DNA from: CAISIP01 sp037968655
Lineage (GTDB): Bacteria; Pseudomonadota; Gammaproteobacteria; Burkholderiales; Burkholderiaceae_C
Direction of reading: 5' to 3'
Length of the DNA stretch: 5,198 bases
NCBI GenBank assembly: GCA_037968655.1
Contig: JBBKVW010000209.1
Coordinates: forward strand, 1 to 5,198
Numbering within the stretch: position 1 is the stretch's first letter; each line of letters opens with the position of its first letter. Both the position numbers and the translations under genes were made by a program. Below the pieces are notes generated by a model. The model was not told where the DNA came from, searched no databases, and was given only the letters and a program-made list of their open reading frames with translations. Below, in pieces: positions 1-5,198 of the stretch.

Positions 1-2090
1 CAACAGGCACCGCGCAATCTCAACCCGGACTGACGCTGCTGGACCGCGATCACAGCATTCTGGCCTTCAATGAGCGGGTACTGGACTGGGCGCACCGAAC
101 AGATATTCCCTTGCTCGAGCGCCTGCGCTACCTGTGCATCGTGTCGTCCAACCTGGACGAATTCTTCGAGGTGCGGATGGCCGCGCATCTGCAGGCCTTT
201 CACGATGGCGCGCACAAGGGCCAGTACAGCGCGCAATCATTCGACACCCTGGCCCAGGCAGCGCACACCCTGGTGGACCGCCAATATTCGCTGTACAACG
301 ACGCCTTCATGCCGGCCTTTGCGCTGGAAGGCATCGAGATCGTCGGCTTTGCCGACCGCAGCGCGGCGCAGAGCAAATGGGCGCGTGCCTATTTCGAACG
401 CGAAATGCGGCCCCTGTTGATTCCGGTCGGCCTGGACCCGGCCCACCCGTTTCCGCAGGTAGCCAACAAGACGCTCAACTTCATCGTCCGCCTGGGTGGC
501 AAGGACGCGTTCGGACGCGAGAACGAGATCGCCATCGTCAAGGTGCCACGGGTACTGCCGCGGCTGATTCGCATGCCGGCCAAGGTTGCGGGCGGCAAGG
601 CGGCGCTGGTGTCGCTGTCGAGCATCGTGCGGGCCCACCTGCACCGGCTGTTTGCCGGGCGCCAGGTGATCCAGTTCTCCCAGTTCCGGGTTACCCGCCA
701 TTCCGACCTGGCAGTGGACGAAGACGATGTGCGTAATCTGCGCACGGCCATGCGCCTGGGCTTGCAGCAGCGCCACTATGGCCAGGCCGTGCGACTGGAG
801 GTGGCAGCCGGCTGCTCGGACTATCTTGCCGGTTTCCTGCTGCGCCAGTTCAACCTGCCGCCGCAGTCGCTCTATAGAGTGCATGGCCCGGTCAACCTGG
901 TGCGGCTACAGCAGCTGATCGACCTGGTGGACGCACCCCGGCTGCTGTTTGGCACCTACATACCGGCCAATGCCCAGCAGCCCCTGGCCAACGAGTCCCT
1001 GTTTGCGCGGCTGCGCAAGGGCGACATCCTGCTGCACCATCCCTACGAGAGCTTCGACCTGGTTGCGTCGTTCCTGCGCGCGGCGGTGCATGACCCCAAG
1101 GTGCTGGCGATCAAGCAGACCATCTACCGCACCGGTCCCGACCCGGAACTGGTGGACCTGCTGTGCGAAGCGGTGCGCCGCGGCAAGGAGGTCACCGCCG
1201 TGGTCGAGCTCAAGGCACGCTTTGACGAGGAGGCCAACATCAACTGGGCCGAGCGACTGGAATTGGTCGGGGCCCAGGTGGTGTATGGCGTGGTCGGCCT
1301 CAAGACCCACGCCAAGATGCTGCTGATCACGCGCCGCGAGCACGGCAAACTGGTGCGCTATGTGCATCTGTCCACCGGCAACTACAACATGCGCACGGCG
1401 CGCCTGTATACCGACGTCGGGCACCTGAGTGCCAATCCCGAACTGGCCGCCGATGTCGAGAACGTGTTCCTGCACCTGGCCAGCCAGAGCCGCCTGCCCC
1501 GCCTGAACAAAGTCTGGCTGGCACCGTTTGATCTGCAGCGCCGCTTCCTGGAGAAAATCGAGCAGACCGGAGCCGCTGCCGAGCGCGGCGAAGACGCCCG
1601 CATCGTGCTCAAGATGAACGCCCTGACCGACGAGGCACTGGTGGCCGCGCTGGTGCTTGCCGGCCAGCGCGGGGCGCGCATCGACCTGATCGTGCGCGGC
1701 GCCTGCATGCTGCCGCCCGAGTTGCCTGGCCTGACCGACAACATCCATGTGCGCTCGATCATCGGGCGCTTTCTCGAGCATTCGCGGGTGTTCTATTTCC
1801 GCATCGCCGGGGAGGAACAGCTGTACCTGTCCAGTGCCGACTGGATGAACCGCAACATGATGCGCCGCATCGAGCTGGCCTGGCCGATCGAGGACGCGGC
1901 GCTGCGCCAGCGCATCATCGACGAATGCCTGGTGGCCAGCCTGCACGACCACCGCGACGCCTGGCATCTGCTGGCCGATGGACACTACCAGCGCGCCGTG
2001 GCCAACGCCGCCGGGCAAAACCCCGGCATGCAGGACGCCTTGATGCAGCGCTACGGCACGGCGCCCCCTGCGGACATCGCATGGACCTGA
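1..2090 (+). CDS. ppk1: Polyphosphate kinase PPK1 (5'-partial, nearly complete)
   Basis: PPK1 reversibly transfers the gamma-phosphate of ATP to growing inorganic polyphosphate through a phosphohistidine intermediate. The frame is open from base 3 (codon 1 = bases 3-5), giving 695 codons before TGA 2088-2090; E. coli PPK is 688 aa. No ATG, GTG or TTG precedes the conserved N-terminal motif LAFNERVLDWA, so the start lies a few codons off the left edge. The in-frame TTG at 111 would cut into the N-domain and is not the start. Family landmarks in window-codon numbering are SSNLDEFFEVRMA (about 48-60), metal-binding-type Arg376 (QTIYRTG) and Arg406 (LKARFDEEAN), catalytic-type His436 (KTHAKM, bases 1308-1310) and His455 (YVHLSTGNYN, bases 1365-1367), and nucleotide-site Tyr469, Arg565 and His593. 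Each sits one position from its E. coli counterpart as I recall them, so the enzyme looks intact. Its last codons overlap the start of sixA. Confidence 0.97.
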   Translation, partial: TGTAQSQPGLTLLDRDHSILAFNERVLDWAHRTDIPLLERLRYLCIVSSNLDEFFEVRMAAHLQAFHDGAHKGQYSAQSFDTLAQAAHTLVDRQYSLYNDAFMPAFALEGIEIVGFADRSAAQSKWARAYFEREMRPLLIPVGLDPAHPFPQVANKTLNFIVRLGGKDAFGRENEIAIVKVPRVLPRLIRMPAKVAGGKAALVSLSSIVRAHLHRLFAGRQVIQFSQFRVTRHSDLAVDEDDVRNLRTAMRLGLQQRHYGQAVRLEVAAGCSDYLAGFLLRQFNLPPQSLYRVHGPVNLVRLQQLIDLVDAPRLLFGTYIPANAQQPLANESLFARLRKGDILLHHPYESFDLVASFLRAAVHDPKVLAIKQTIYRTGPDPELVDLLCEAVRRGKEVTAVVELKARFDEEANINWAERLELVGAQVVYGVVGLKTHAKMLLITRREHGKLVRYVHLSTGNYNMRTARLYTDVGHLSANPELAADVENVFLHLASQSRLPRLNKVWLAPFDLQRRFLEKIEQTGAAAERGEDARIVLKMNALTDEALVAALVLAGQRGARIDLIVRGACMLPPELPGLTDNIHVRSIIGRFLEHSRVFYFRIAGEEQLYLSSADWMNRNMMRRIELAWPIEDAALRQRIIDECLVASLHDHRDAWHLLADGHYQRAVANAAGQNPGMQDALMQRYGTAPPADIAWT

Positions 2091-2542
2091 TCCTGTGGCG
2101 CCATGCCGATGCAGAAGTCGGCGGCCCGAACGACGACGATCTGGAGCGGGCGCTGACGCCGCGCGGCATCAAGCAGGCAGCGCGCGTGGCAGCCTGGCTG
2201 GACAGCCAGCTGCCCGATGGCATCCGCATCCTGTGCAGCCCGGCGCGGCGCTGCGAACAAACCGCGCTGGCGCTGGGCCGCAAATACAAACTGCGCGCCG
2301 AACTGTCCGGCGCCGCCGGCGTGGCCGATCTGCTGGAACTGGCCCAGTGGCCACATGCCAAGAGCGCCGTGCTCATCATCGGCCACCAGCCAGTATTGGG
2401 ACAGACGATTGCCCAGTTGCTGGGTCTGCAACAGGCCGCATGCCCGGTGCGCAAGGGCATGGTCTGGTGGCTGCGCACCCGTGAACGGGACGCACGCCTG
2501 CAAACCGTGGTCACAGCCGTTGTATCAGCGGAAACCCTATAG
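2081..2542 (+). CDS. sixA: Phosphohistidine phosphatase SixA (histidine phosphatase superfamily)
   Basis: This 153-residue cytoplasmic protein has the size and motifs of SixA, which removes phosphate from phosphohistidine. E. coli SixA acts on histidine-phosphotransfer proteins such as the ArcB HPt domain and the nitrogen PTS. The phosphatase motif is at the N-terminus: LILWRHADAE with Arg7 and catalytic His8, in the RHA form usual for SixA rather than RHG. ALTPRG (about 24-29), SPARRCEQTA (53-62) and the second catalytic His102 in IIGHQPVLG follow in family order. The frame is open upstream to 1925, but ATG 2081 is chosen because homology begins at its first residues. The start lies 10 bases inside ppk1 (the ppk1 TGA is 2088-2090). 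The only ribosome-site candidate is a weak GCGGA at 2070-2074, consistent with translational coupling to ppk1. The context suggests a role tied to phosphate or polyphosphate metabolism; the actual substrate is not shown by the sequence. Confidence 0.92.
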   Translation: MDLILWRHADAEVGGPNDDDLERALTPRGIKQAARVAAWLDSQLPDGIRILCSPARRCEQTALALGRKYKLRAELSGAAGVADLLELAQWPHAKSAVLIIGHQPVLGQTIAQLLGLQQAACPVRKGMVWWLRTRERDARLQTVVTAVVSAETL

Positions 2543-2615
2543 CGGCCCCTTTTGTCGCCGCCAGCGCGATGCCGGCCGTGATAATCATGGACCGTCGCAA
2601 CCCGCACGCGCTTGC

Positions 2616-2657
2616 GCCTTGCCGGTCTGGTCTTCCCAGTCCTGCCGCAAGGCTTTT
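2616..2657 (+). terminator. Hairpin plus T-tract: candidate rho-independent terminator or leader hairpin
   Basis: The arms GCCTTGC (2616-2622) and GCAAGGC (2647-2653) are perfect 7-bp complements. GG 2624-2625 can pair with CC 2645-2646 across a bulged C, and an inner CTGG/CCAG stem (2627-2630 with 2636-2639) closes a 5-nt loop. TTTT (2654-2657) follows directly. It lies 74 bp after the sixA stop and only 22 bp before the start of the binding-protein gene, the natural place to separate the two transcription units. However, any promoter for the ABC operon would then have to lie upstream of or within the hairpin, so attenuation is an alternative. The T-tract is short and the inner pairing imperfect. 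Confidence 0.45.
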
Positions 2658-2679
2658 CCTGACCAACACGAGCATCACG

Positions 2680-3708
2680 ATGATCAACACATTCTTCACC
2701 CGACTCGCGCCGGCCCTGGTACTGGCTGCCGCCAGCGGCATGGCCCAGGCCCAAACAGCCATCAAATTCATCCTGGACTGGCGCTTCGAGGGCCCCTCGG
2801 CGCTGTTCCTGACCCCCGCCGCCAAGGGCTACTTCAAGGATGCCAAGCTGGATGTCAGCATCGACGCCGGCAACGGCTCCGGTGGTGCGGTGACACGGGT
2901 CGCCGCCGGAACCTATGACATGGGCTTTGCCGATCTGGCGGCGCTGATGGAATTTCACGCCAACAACCCCGACGCGCCCAACAAGCCGGTGGCCGTGATG
3001 ATGGTCTACAACAACACGCCGGCCTCGGTGATGGCGCTCAAGAAATCCGGCATCAAGACGCCGGCCGACCTGGCTGGCAAAAAACTGGGCGCGCCGGTGT
3101 TTGACGCCGGCCGCCGCGCTTTCCCGATCTTCCAGAAAGCCAACGGCATTGGCGCCGTGCAGTGGACCGCGATGGACCCACCGCTGCGCGAGACCATGCT
3201 GGCACGCGGCGATGTCGACGCCATCACCGGTTTCACCTTCACCTCGCTGCTCAACCTGGAGGCGCGCGGCGTCAAGGCCGAGGACGTGGTCGTGCTGTCC
3301 TACCCCGACCACGGCGTCAAGCTCTATGGCAATGCCATCATCGTCTCGCCCAAGCTGCTCAAGGAAAATCCGGCCGCCGTCAAGGCCTTCCTTTCGGCCT
3401 TCACCAAGGGCGCAAAAGAGGTGATCGCCAAGCCGGACGCCGCCATCGAGCATGTCAGGGAGCGCGACGGCATCATCAACGTGGCGCTGGAGCAGCGCCG
3501 CCTGCGCCTGGCCATCGATACCGTGGTAAACAGCCCGGACGCACGGGCCGAAGGCTTCGGCCAGGTCAAGGGCCCGCGCCTGTCGCTGATGGCGAGCCAG
3601 GTGTCGGACGCGTTCAACACCAAGACCCGGGTCAATGCCGACGCCATCTGGGACGGCTCCATGCTGCCCAGCGCGGCCGAGCTCAACATCCTGCCCGCGC
3701 GCAAATAG
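2680..3708 (+). CDS. ABC transporter periplasmic substrate-binding protein (NitT/TauT, NMT1/THI5-like)
   Basis: A 342-residue secreted binding protein that would capture a small solute in the periplasm and deliver it to the permease encoded downstream. Residues 1-24 form a Sec signal peptide: a short N-region with Arg8, the hydrophobic core LAPALVLAAASG, and an AQA cleavage site before Gln25. There is no lipobox cysteine. The mature part opens with IKFILDWRFEGPSALFL, followed by AAKGYFKDAKLDVSIDAGNGSGGAVTRVAAGTYDMGFADLAAL-type sequence, the usual N-lobe of NMT1/SsuA/TauA-like proteins (given here only as a description; key parts are GYFKDAKLDV, GNGSGG and YDMGFADL). KTPADLAGKKLG and a second lobe follow. 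ATG 2680 is chosen because the signal peptide starts there; in-frame ATGs at 2569 and 2587 would add 37 or 31 residues before it. The upstream ribosome site is weak (GAG at 2670-2672). The ATPase gene starts 2 bp after the stop. The ligand is unknown; thiamine-pyrimidine precursors, sulfonates and aromatic acids are all possible for this family. Confidence 0.9.
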   Translation: MINTFFTRLAPALVLAAASGMAQAQTAIKFILDWRFEGPSALFLTPAAKGYFKDAKLDVSIDAGNGSGGAVTRVAAGTYDMGFADLAALMEFHANNPDAPNKPVAVMMVYNNTPASVMALKKSGIKTPADLAGKKLGAPVFDAGRRAFPIFQKANGIGAVQWTAMDPPLRETMLARGDVDAITGFTFTSLLNLEARGVKAEDVVVLSYPDHGVKLYGNAIIVSPKLLKENPAAVKAFLSAFTKGAKEVIAKPDAAIEHVRERDGIINVALEQRRLRLAIDTVVNSPDARAEGFGQVKGPRLSLMASQVSDAFNTKTRVNADAIWDGSMLPSAAELNILPARK

Positions 3709-3710
3709 GC

Positions 3711-4565
3711 ATGCAGGCGCAGGGCGCGACGGCGCCGGCCCAGGCGGCCTTCGTCGATTTCAAGGACGTCTGGCTGGCCTACAACCAGGAACTGCTGGAC
3801 AAGCAGCAGTTCGCGGTGGAGGCAATCGACCTGCAGGTGCGCGAGGGCGAGTTCATCGCCATCGTCGGCCCCTCGGGTTGCGGCAAGTCAACCTTCATGA
3901 AGCTCACGACCGGCCTGCGCATGCCCTCGCGCGGCACAGTCAAGATCGACGGCCAGCCGGTTACCGGTCCGCTGAAGATCTCGGGCATGGCCTTTCAGGC
4001 GCCGTCCCTGCTGCCCTGGCGCACCACGCTGGACAACGTGCTGCTGCCGCTGGAAATAGTCGAGCCCTACAGAAGCAACTTCAAGCGCGACCGGGCGCAA
4101 TACGAGGAACGTGCGCGCAAGCTGCTCGACCGCGTCGGCCTGGACGGCTACGCAGAGCAGTTTCCGTGGCAGTTGTCAGGTGGCATGCAACAGCGCGTCA
4201 GCATCTGCCGCGCCTTGATCCACGAGCCGCGCATGCTGCTGCTGGACGAGCCCTTTGGCGCGCTGGACGCATTCACACGCGAAGAGTTGTGGGTCATCCT
4301 GCGCGAACTGTGGCTGGAGCAACGCTTCAACGTGGTGCTGGTCACGCACGACCTGCGCGAGTCGGTGTTCCTGGCCGACACGGTCTATGTGATGAGCAAG
4401 AGCCCGGGCCGCTTTGTCGTGCGCAAGGAAATCGACCTGCCGCAGGACCGCGACCTCGAGGTTACCTACACCAGCGCCTTCAGCGACATCGTGCATGAAC
4501 TGCGCAGCCATATCGGCGCGATCCGCAAGCCGGGCAGCGCAAAGGCCAAGGAGTCGGCAGCATGA
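3711..4565 (+). CDS. ABC transporter ATP-binding protein (SsuB/TauB/NitT-type)
   Basis: This is the 284-residue ATPase subunit that would power the importer from the cytoplasmic face of the inner membrane. All ABC motifs are intact and in order: Walker A GPSGCGKST (53-61), Q-loop Gln96 in MAFQAPSLLPW, signature LSGGMQQR (155-162), Walker B LLLDEP (176-181), D-loop GALD (183-186) and H-loop His213 in VTHDLRES. The Q-loop wording FQ-PSLLPW and the LSGGM-QR signature are typical of the nitrate/sulfonate/taurine group. The C-terminal tail (about 235-284, ending in a Lys/Ala-rich stretch) is as long as in many SsuB/TauB-like proteins. ATG 3711 is 2 bp after the binding-protein stop. No good Shine-Dalgarno precedes it, so reinitiation coupled to the upstream gene is likely. 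The frame is open far upstream but only as a shadow of the binding-protein gene. The TGA stop (4563-4565) lies in the ATGA that borders the repeat segment. Confidence 0.94.
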   Translation: MQAQGATAPAQAAFVDFKDVWLAYNQELLDKQQFAVEAIDLQVREGEFIAIVGPSGCGKSTFMKLTTGLRMPSRGTVKIDGQPVTGPLKISGMAFQAPSLLPWRTTLDNVLLPLEIVEPYRSNFKRDRAQYEERARKLLDRVGLDGYAEQFPWQLSGGMQQRVSICRALIHEPRMLLLDEPFGALDAFTREELWVILRELWLEQRFNVVLVTHDLRESVFLADTVYVMSKSPGRFVVRKEIDLPQDRDLEVTYTSAFSDIVHELRSHIGAIRKPGSAKAKESAA

Positions 4566-4684
4566 GCCGCCGGGCCGTTCCCAAGGCGAATGCCGCAGCG
4601 CGTCGCGCGAAGGCTGGTCTGGCTATCCGCCGGGCCGTTCCCAAGGAAAATGCCGTAGCGCTCCGCGCGGAGATTTCTAAATGA
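4562..4684 (+). CDS. Possible 40-aa small ORF made of a 20-codon tandem repeat (doubtful)
   Basis: An ATG-started ORF of 40 codons fills the gap between the ATPase and permease genes. Its ATG shares an ATGA with the ATPase stop, and its TGA shares an ATGA with the permease start. The predicted peptide is basic and Ala-rich, with RRAVPKANAAA repeated 20 residues later as RRAVPKENAVA, because the DNA repeat period is exactly 60 bp. No signal peptide, membrane segment or known domain is seen, and there is no strong ribosome site of its own. It could keep ribosomes moving from the ATPase to the permease gene, or simply be an open frame in a GC-rich repeat; one other forward frame and the reverse strand are also open here. 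No function is assigned. Confidence 0.3.
   Translation: MSRRAVPKANAAARRAKAGLAIRRAVPKENAVALRAEISK
4567..4612 (+). repeat. Direct repeat unit 1 (about 46 bp, 60-bp period)
   Basis: The first 20 bases, ccgccgggccgttcccaagg, are identical to those of unit 2 starting 60 bp later. Across 46 bases the two units agree at 40 positions. The right half holds the 8-bp palindrome TCGCGCGA (4603-4610). A 14-bp spacer (4613-4626) separates it from unit 2. Confidence 0.9.
4627..4672 (+). repeat. Direct repeat unit 2, with 12-bp palindrome at its 3' end
   Basis: The second copy differs from unit 1 at six of 46 positions. Its right end is the perfect palindrome CTCCGCGCGGAG (4661-4672), centred exactly 60 bp after the palindrome of unit 1. 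One palindrome pair is T-A in unit 1 and C-G in unit 2, a compensating change. The last bases (GGAG) are the likely ribosome-binding site of the permease gene. Confidence 0.9.
4669..4673 (+). promoter_or_regulatory. Shine-Dalgarno of the permease gene, supplied by repeat unit 2
   Basis: GGAGA lies 7 bases before ATG 4681 and is the clearest ribosome-binding site in the window. It sits in the right arm of the palindrome CTCCGCGCGGAG, so CTCC (4661-4664) could pair with the GGAG (4669-4672) across a GCGC loop and partly mask it. Confidence 0.65.
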
Positions 4685-5198
4685 CCCGCGAACAGCTCGA
4701 GCGCTGGTCACCGCTGATGCTGCTGGCCGTCATCATCGCGGTGTGGCAACTGGCCTGCACCGGGTTGTCCATACCCGAGTTCATCTTCCCCAGCCCGCTG
4801 GAAATTGCGCGCGCCCTGGCACAGTTCACCGGGCCGATTGCGCTGGCCGCGTGGCAGACGTTCTGGGTCACCATGGTCGGCTTTGCGCTGTCGATCGTGG
4901 TTGGCGTGCTGCTCGGTTTCCTGGTCGGCTCGACGCGACTGGCCTACGCCGCCCTGTTTCCGCTGCTGGTGGCATTCAATGCCGTGCCAAAGGCGGCACT
5001 GGTGCCGATCCTGGTGGTGTGGTTCGGCATCGGCCTGGGCCCGGGAATCCTGACCGCGTTCCTGATCTCGTTTTTCCCGATCATGGTCAACATGGCCACC
5101 GGCTTGGCCACGCTGGAGCCCGAACTCGAGGACGTGCTGCGGGTGCTGGGCGCCAAGCGGCGCGACGTACTATTGAAAGTCGGACTGCCGCGCTCCCT
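4681..5198 (+). CDS. ABC transporter permease (SsuC/TauC/NitT-type), 3'-partial
   Basis: This is the inner-membrane channel subunit that would pair with the binding protein and ATPase encoded just upstream. The 172 codons in the window remain open at the right edge; family members are usually about 250-270 aa, so roughly a third is missing. A short cytoplasmic N-terminus with Arg and Lys/Glu-type charge is followed by hydrophobic segments at about residues 11-28, 60-84, 88-114 and 120-142. The cytoplasmic coupling loop matches the binding-protein-dependent permease EAA motif: PELEDVLRVLGAKRRDVL with Gly157 and then LP at 169-170. IPEFIFPSPLEIARAL (31-46) is the usual P-S-P-aligned segment after the first helix. 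ATG 4681 is the earliest possible start, because the preceding in-frame codon is TAA (4678-4680). It has a good GGAGA ribosome site 7 bases upstream, inside the repeat. Substrate is unknown, as for its partners. Confidence 0.93.
   Translation, partial: MTREQLERWSPLMLLAVIIAVWQLACTGLSIPEFIFPSPLEIARALAQFTGPIALAAWQTFWVTMVGFALSIVVGVLLGFLVGSTRLAYAALFPLLVAFNAVPKAALVPILVVWFGIGLGPGILTAFLISFFPIMVNMATGLATLEPELEDVLRVLGAKRRDVLLKVGLPRS

Larger units (their letters stand above)
4562..4684 (+). repeat. Putative inserted repeat element with ATGA at both ends
   Basis: The segment between the ATPase stop and the permease start contains two repeat units and nothing recognisable as part of either gene. It begins with ATGA (4562-4565) and is followed by ATGA (4681-4684). 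Removing one ATGA plus the 115 bp between them would join the two genes by a standard 4-bp ATGA stop/start overlap. The inference is insertion of a small repeat element with ATGA as a 4-bp target duplication. No terminal inverted repeats or transposase are present. The alternative is local growth of an ordinary intergenic spacer, with ATGA being a coincidence since it is the commonest stop/start overlap. Confidence 0.55.

Noticed and set aside
906..2018. Minus-strand open frame (370 codons) inside ppk1
   Set aside because: Antisense shadow of ppk1, whose catalytic residues are all present on the + strand. No domain was recognisable.
2542..2561. GCGGC/GCCGC inverted repeat right after the sixA stop
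   Set aside because: A 5-bp stem with a 10-nt loop and no following T-tract. The hairpin at 2616-2657 is the better terminator candidate.
2552..2585. Sigma-70-like promoter (TTGTCG at 2552-2557, GATAAT at 2580-2585)
   Set aside because: The -10 box is close to consensus, but the spacing to the only -35-like hexamer is 22 bp and the -35 match is poor.
2569..2679. Upstream in-frame starts (ATG 2569, ATG 2587) for the binding protein
   Set aside because: They would put 31-37 charged, Pro-rich residues in front of a complete Sec signal peptide that begins at ATG 2680.
2543..2679. TPP riboswitch ahead of an NMT1/THI5-like operon
   Set aside because: I searched for the CUGAGA-type core and the expected second conserved arm and found neither in the 137-bp gap.
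1915..3453. Long minus-strand open frame (512 codons) across ppk1, sixA and the binding-protein gene
   Set aside because: It runs antisense to three well-recognised genes. Its translation is low-complexity Arg/Gly/His-rich with no family motif, which is typical of shadow frames in GC-rich DNA.
4567..4672. CRISPR-like repeat pair
   Set aside because: There are only two diverged copies with a 14-bp spacer, inside an operon and with no cas genes, so this is a tandem repeat and not an array.
4414..4680. 88-codon + frame over the ATPase 3' end and the repeat
   Set aside because: Its first half is a shadow of the ATPase gene and its second half is simply another open frame of the repeat, with no ribosome site at its start.
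4566..4680. Classical MITE or insertion-sequence remnant
   Set aside because: The two ends of the segment are not inverted copies of each other, and no transposase fragment is present. Only the ATGA flanks hint at insertion.

Overview
The window reads as chromosomal DNA of a GC-rich betaproteobacterium, most likely Burkholderiales and perhaps Comamonadaceae. This rests on the strong G/C third-position preference, the style of the PPK1 and NMT1-like proteins, and a short GC-rich repeat that I associate from memory, unverified, with that family. All five well-supported genes are on the + strand and densely packed. No tRNA, rRNA, CRISPR array, transposase or phage gene is visible.

Region 1 (1-2542) is a two-gene phosphate/phosphohistidine unit. 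It holds an almost complete ppk1 (polyphosphate kinase, missing only its extreme N-terminus off the left edge) and sixA (phosphohistidine phosphatase), whose start codon lies inside the last codons of ppk1. PPK1 works through a phosphohistidine intermediate and SixA removes phosphate from histidines, so the overlap is functionally suggestive.

Region 2 (2543-2679) is a 137-bp gap. It contains a hairpin followed by TTTT (2616-2657) that looks like a rho-independent terminator or leader hairpin. No convincing promoter is seen.

Region 3 (2680 to the right edge) is an ABC importer operon of the NitT/TauT/SsuABC (NMT1/THI5-like) class. It encodes a periplasmic binding protein with a Sec signal peptide, then, after 2 bp, the cytoplasmic ATPase, then the inner-membrane permease, which is cut by the right edge. 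The ligand cannot be read from the sequence; small sulfonates, thiamine-pyrimidine precursors or aromatic acids are typical of the class.

The most unusual item is a 119-bp segment between the ATPase and permease genes. It carries two copies of a roughly 46-bp repeat at a 60-bp period, each with a palindrome at the same place, and is bounded by ATGA on both sides. It looks like a small repeat element inserted into an ancestral ATGA stop/start overlap, restoring the ATPase stop and the permease start. It also provides the permease ribosome-binding site and a 40-codon in-frame ORF coupled to both neighbours.
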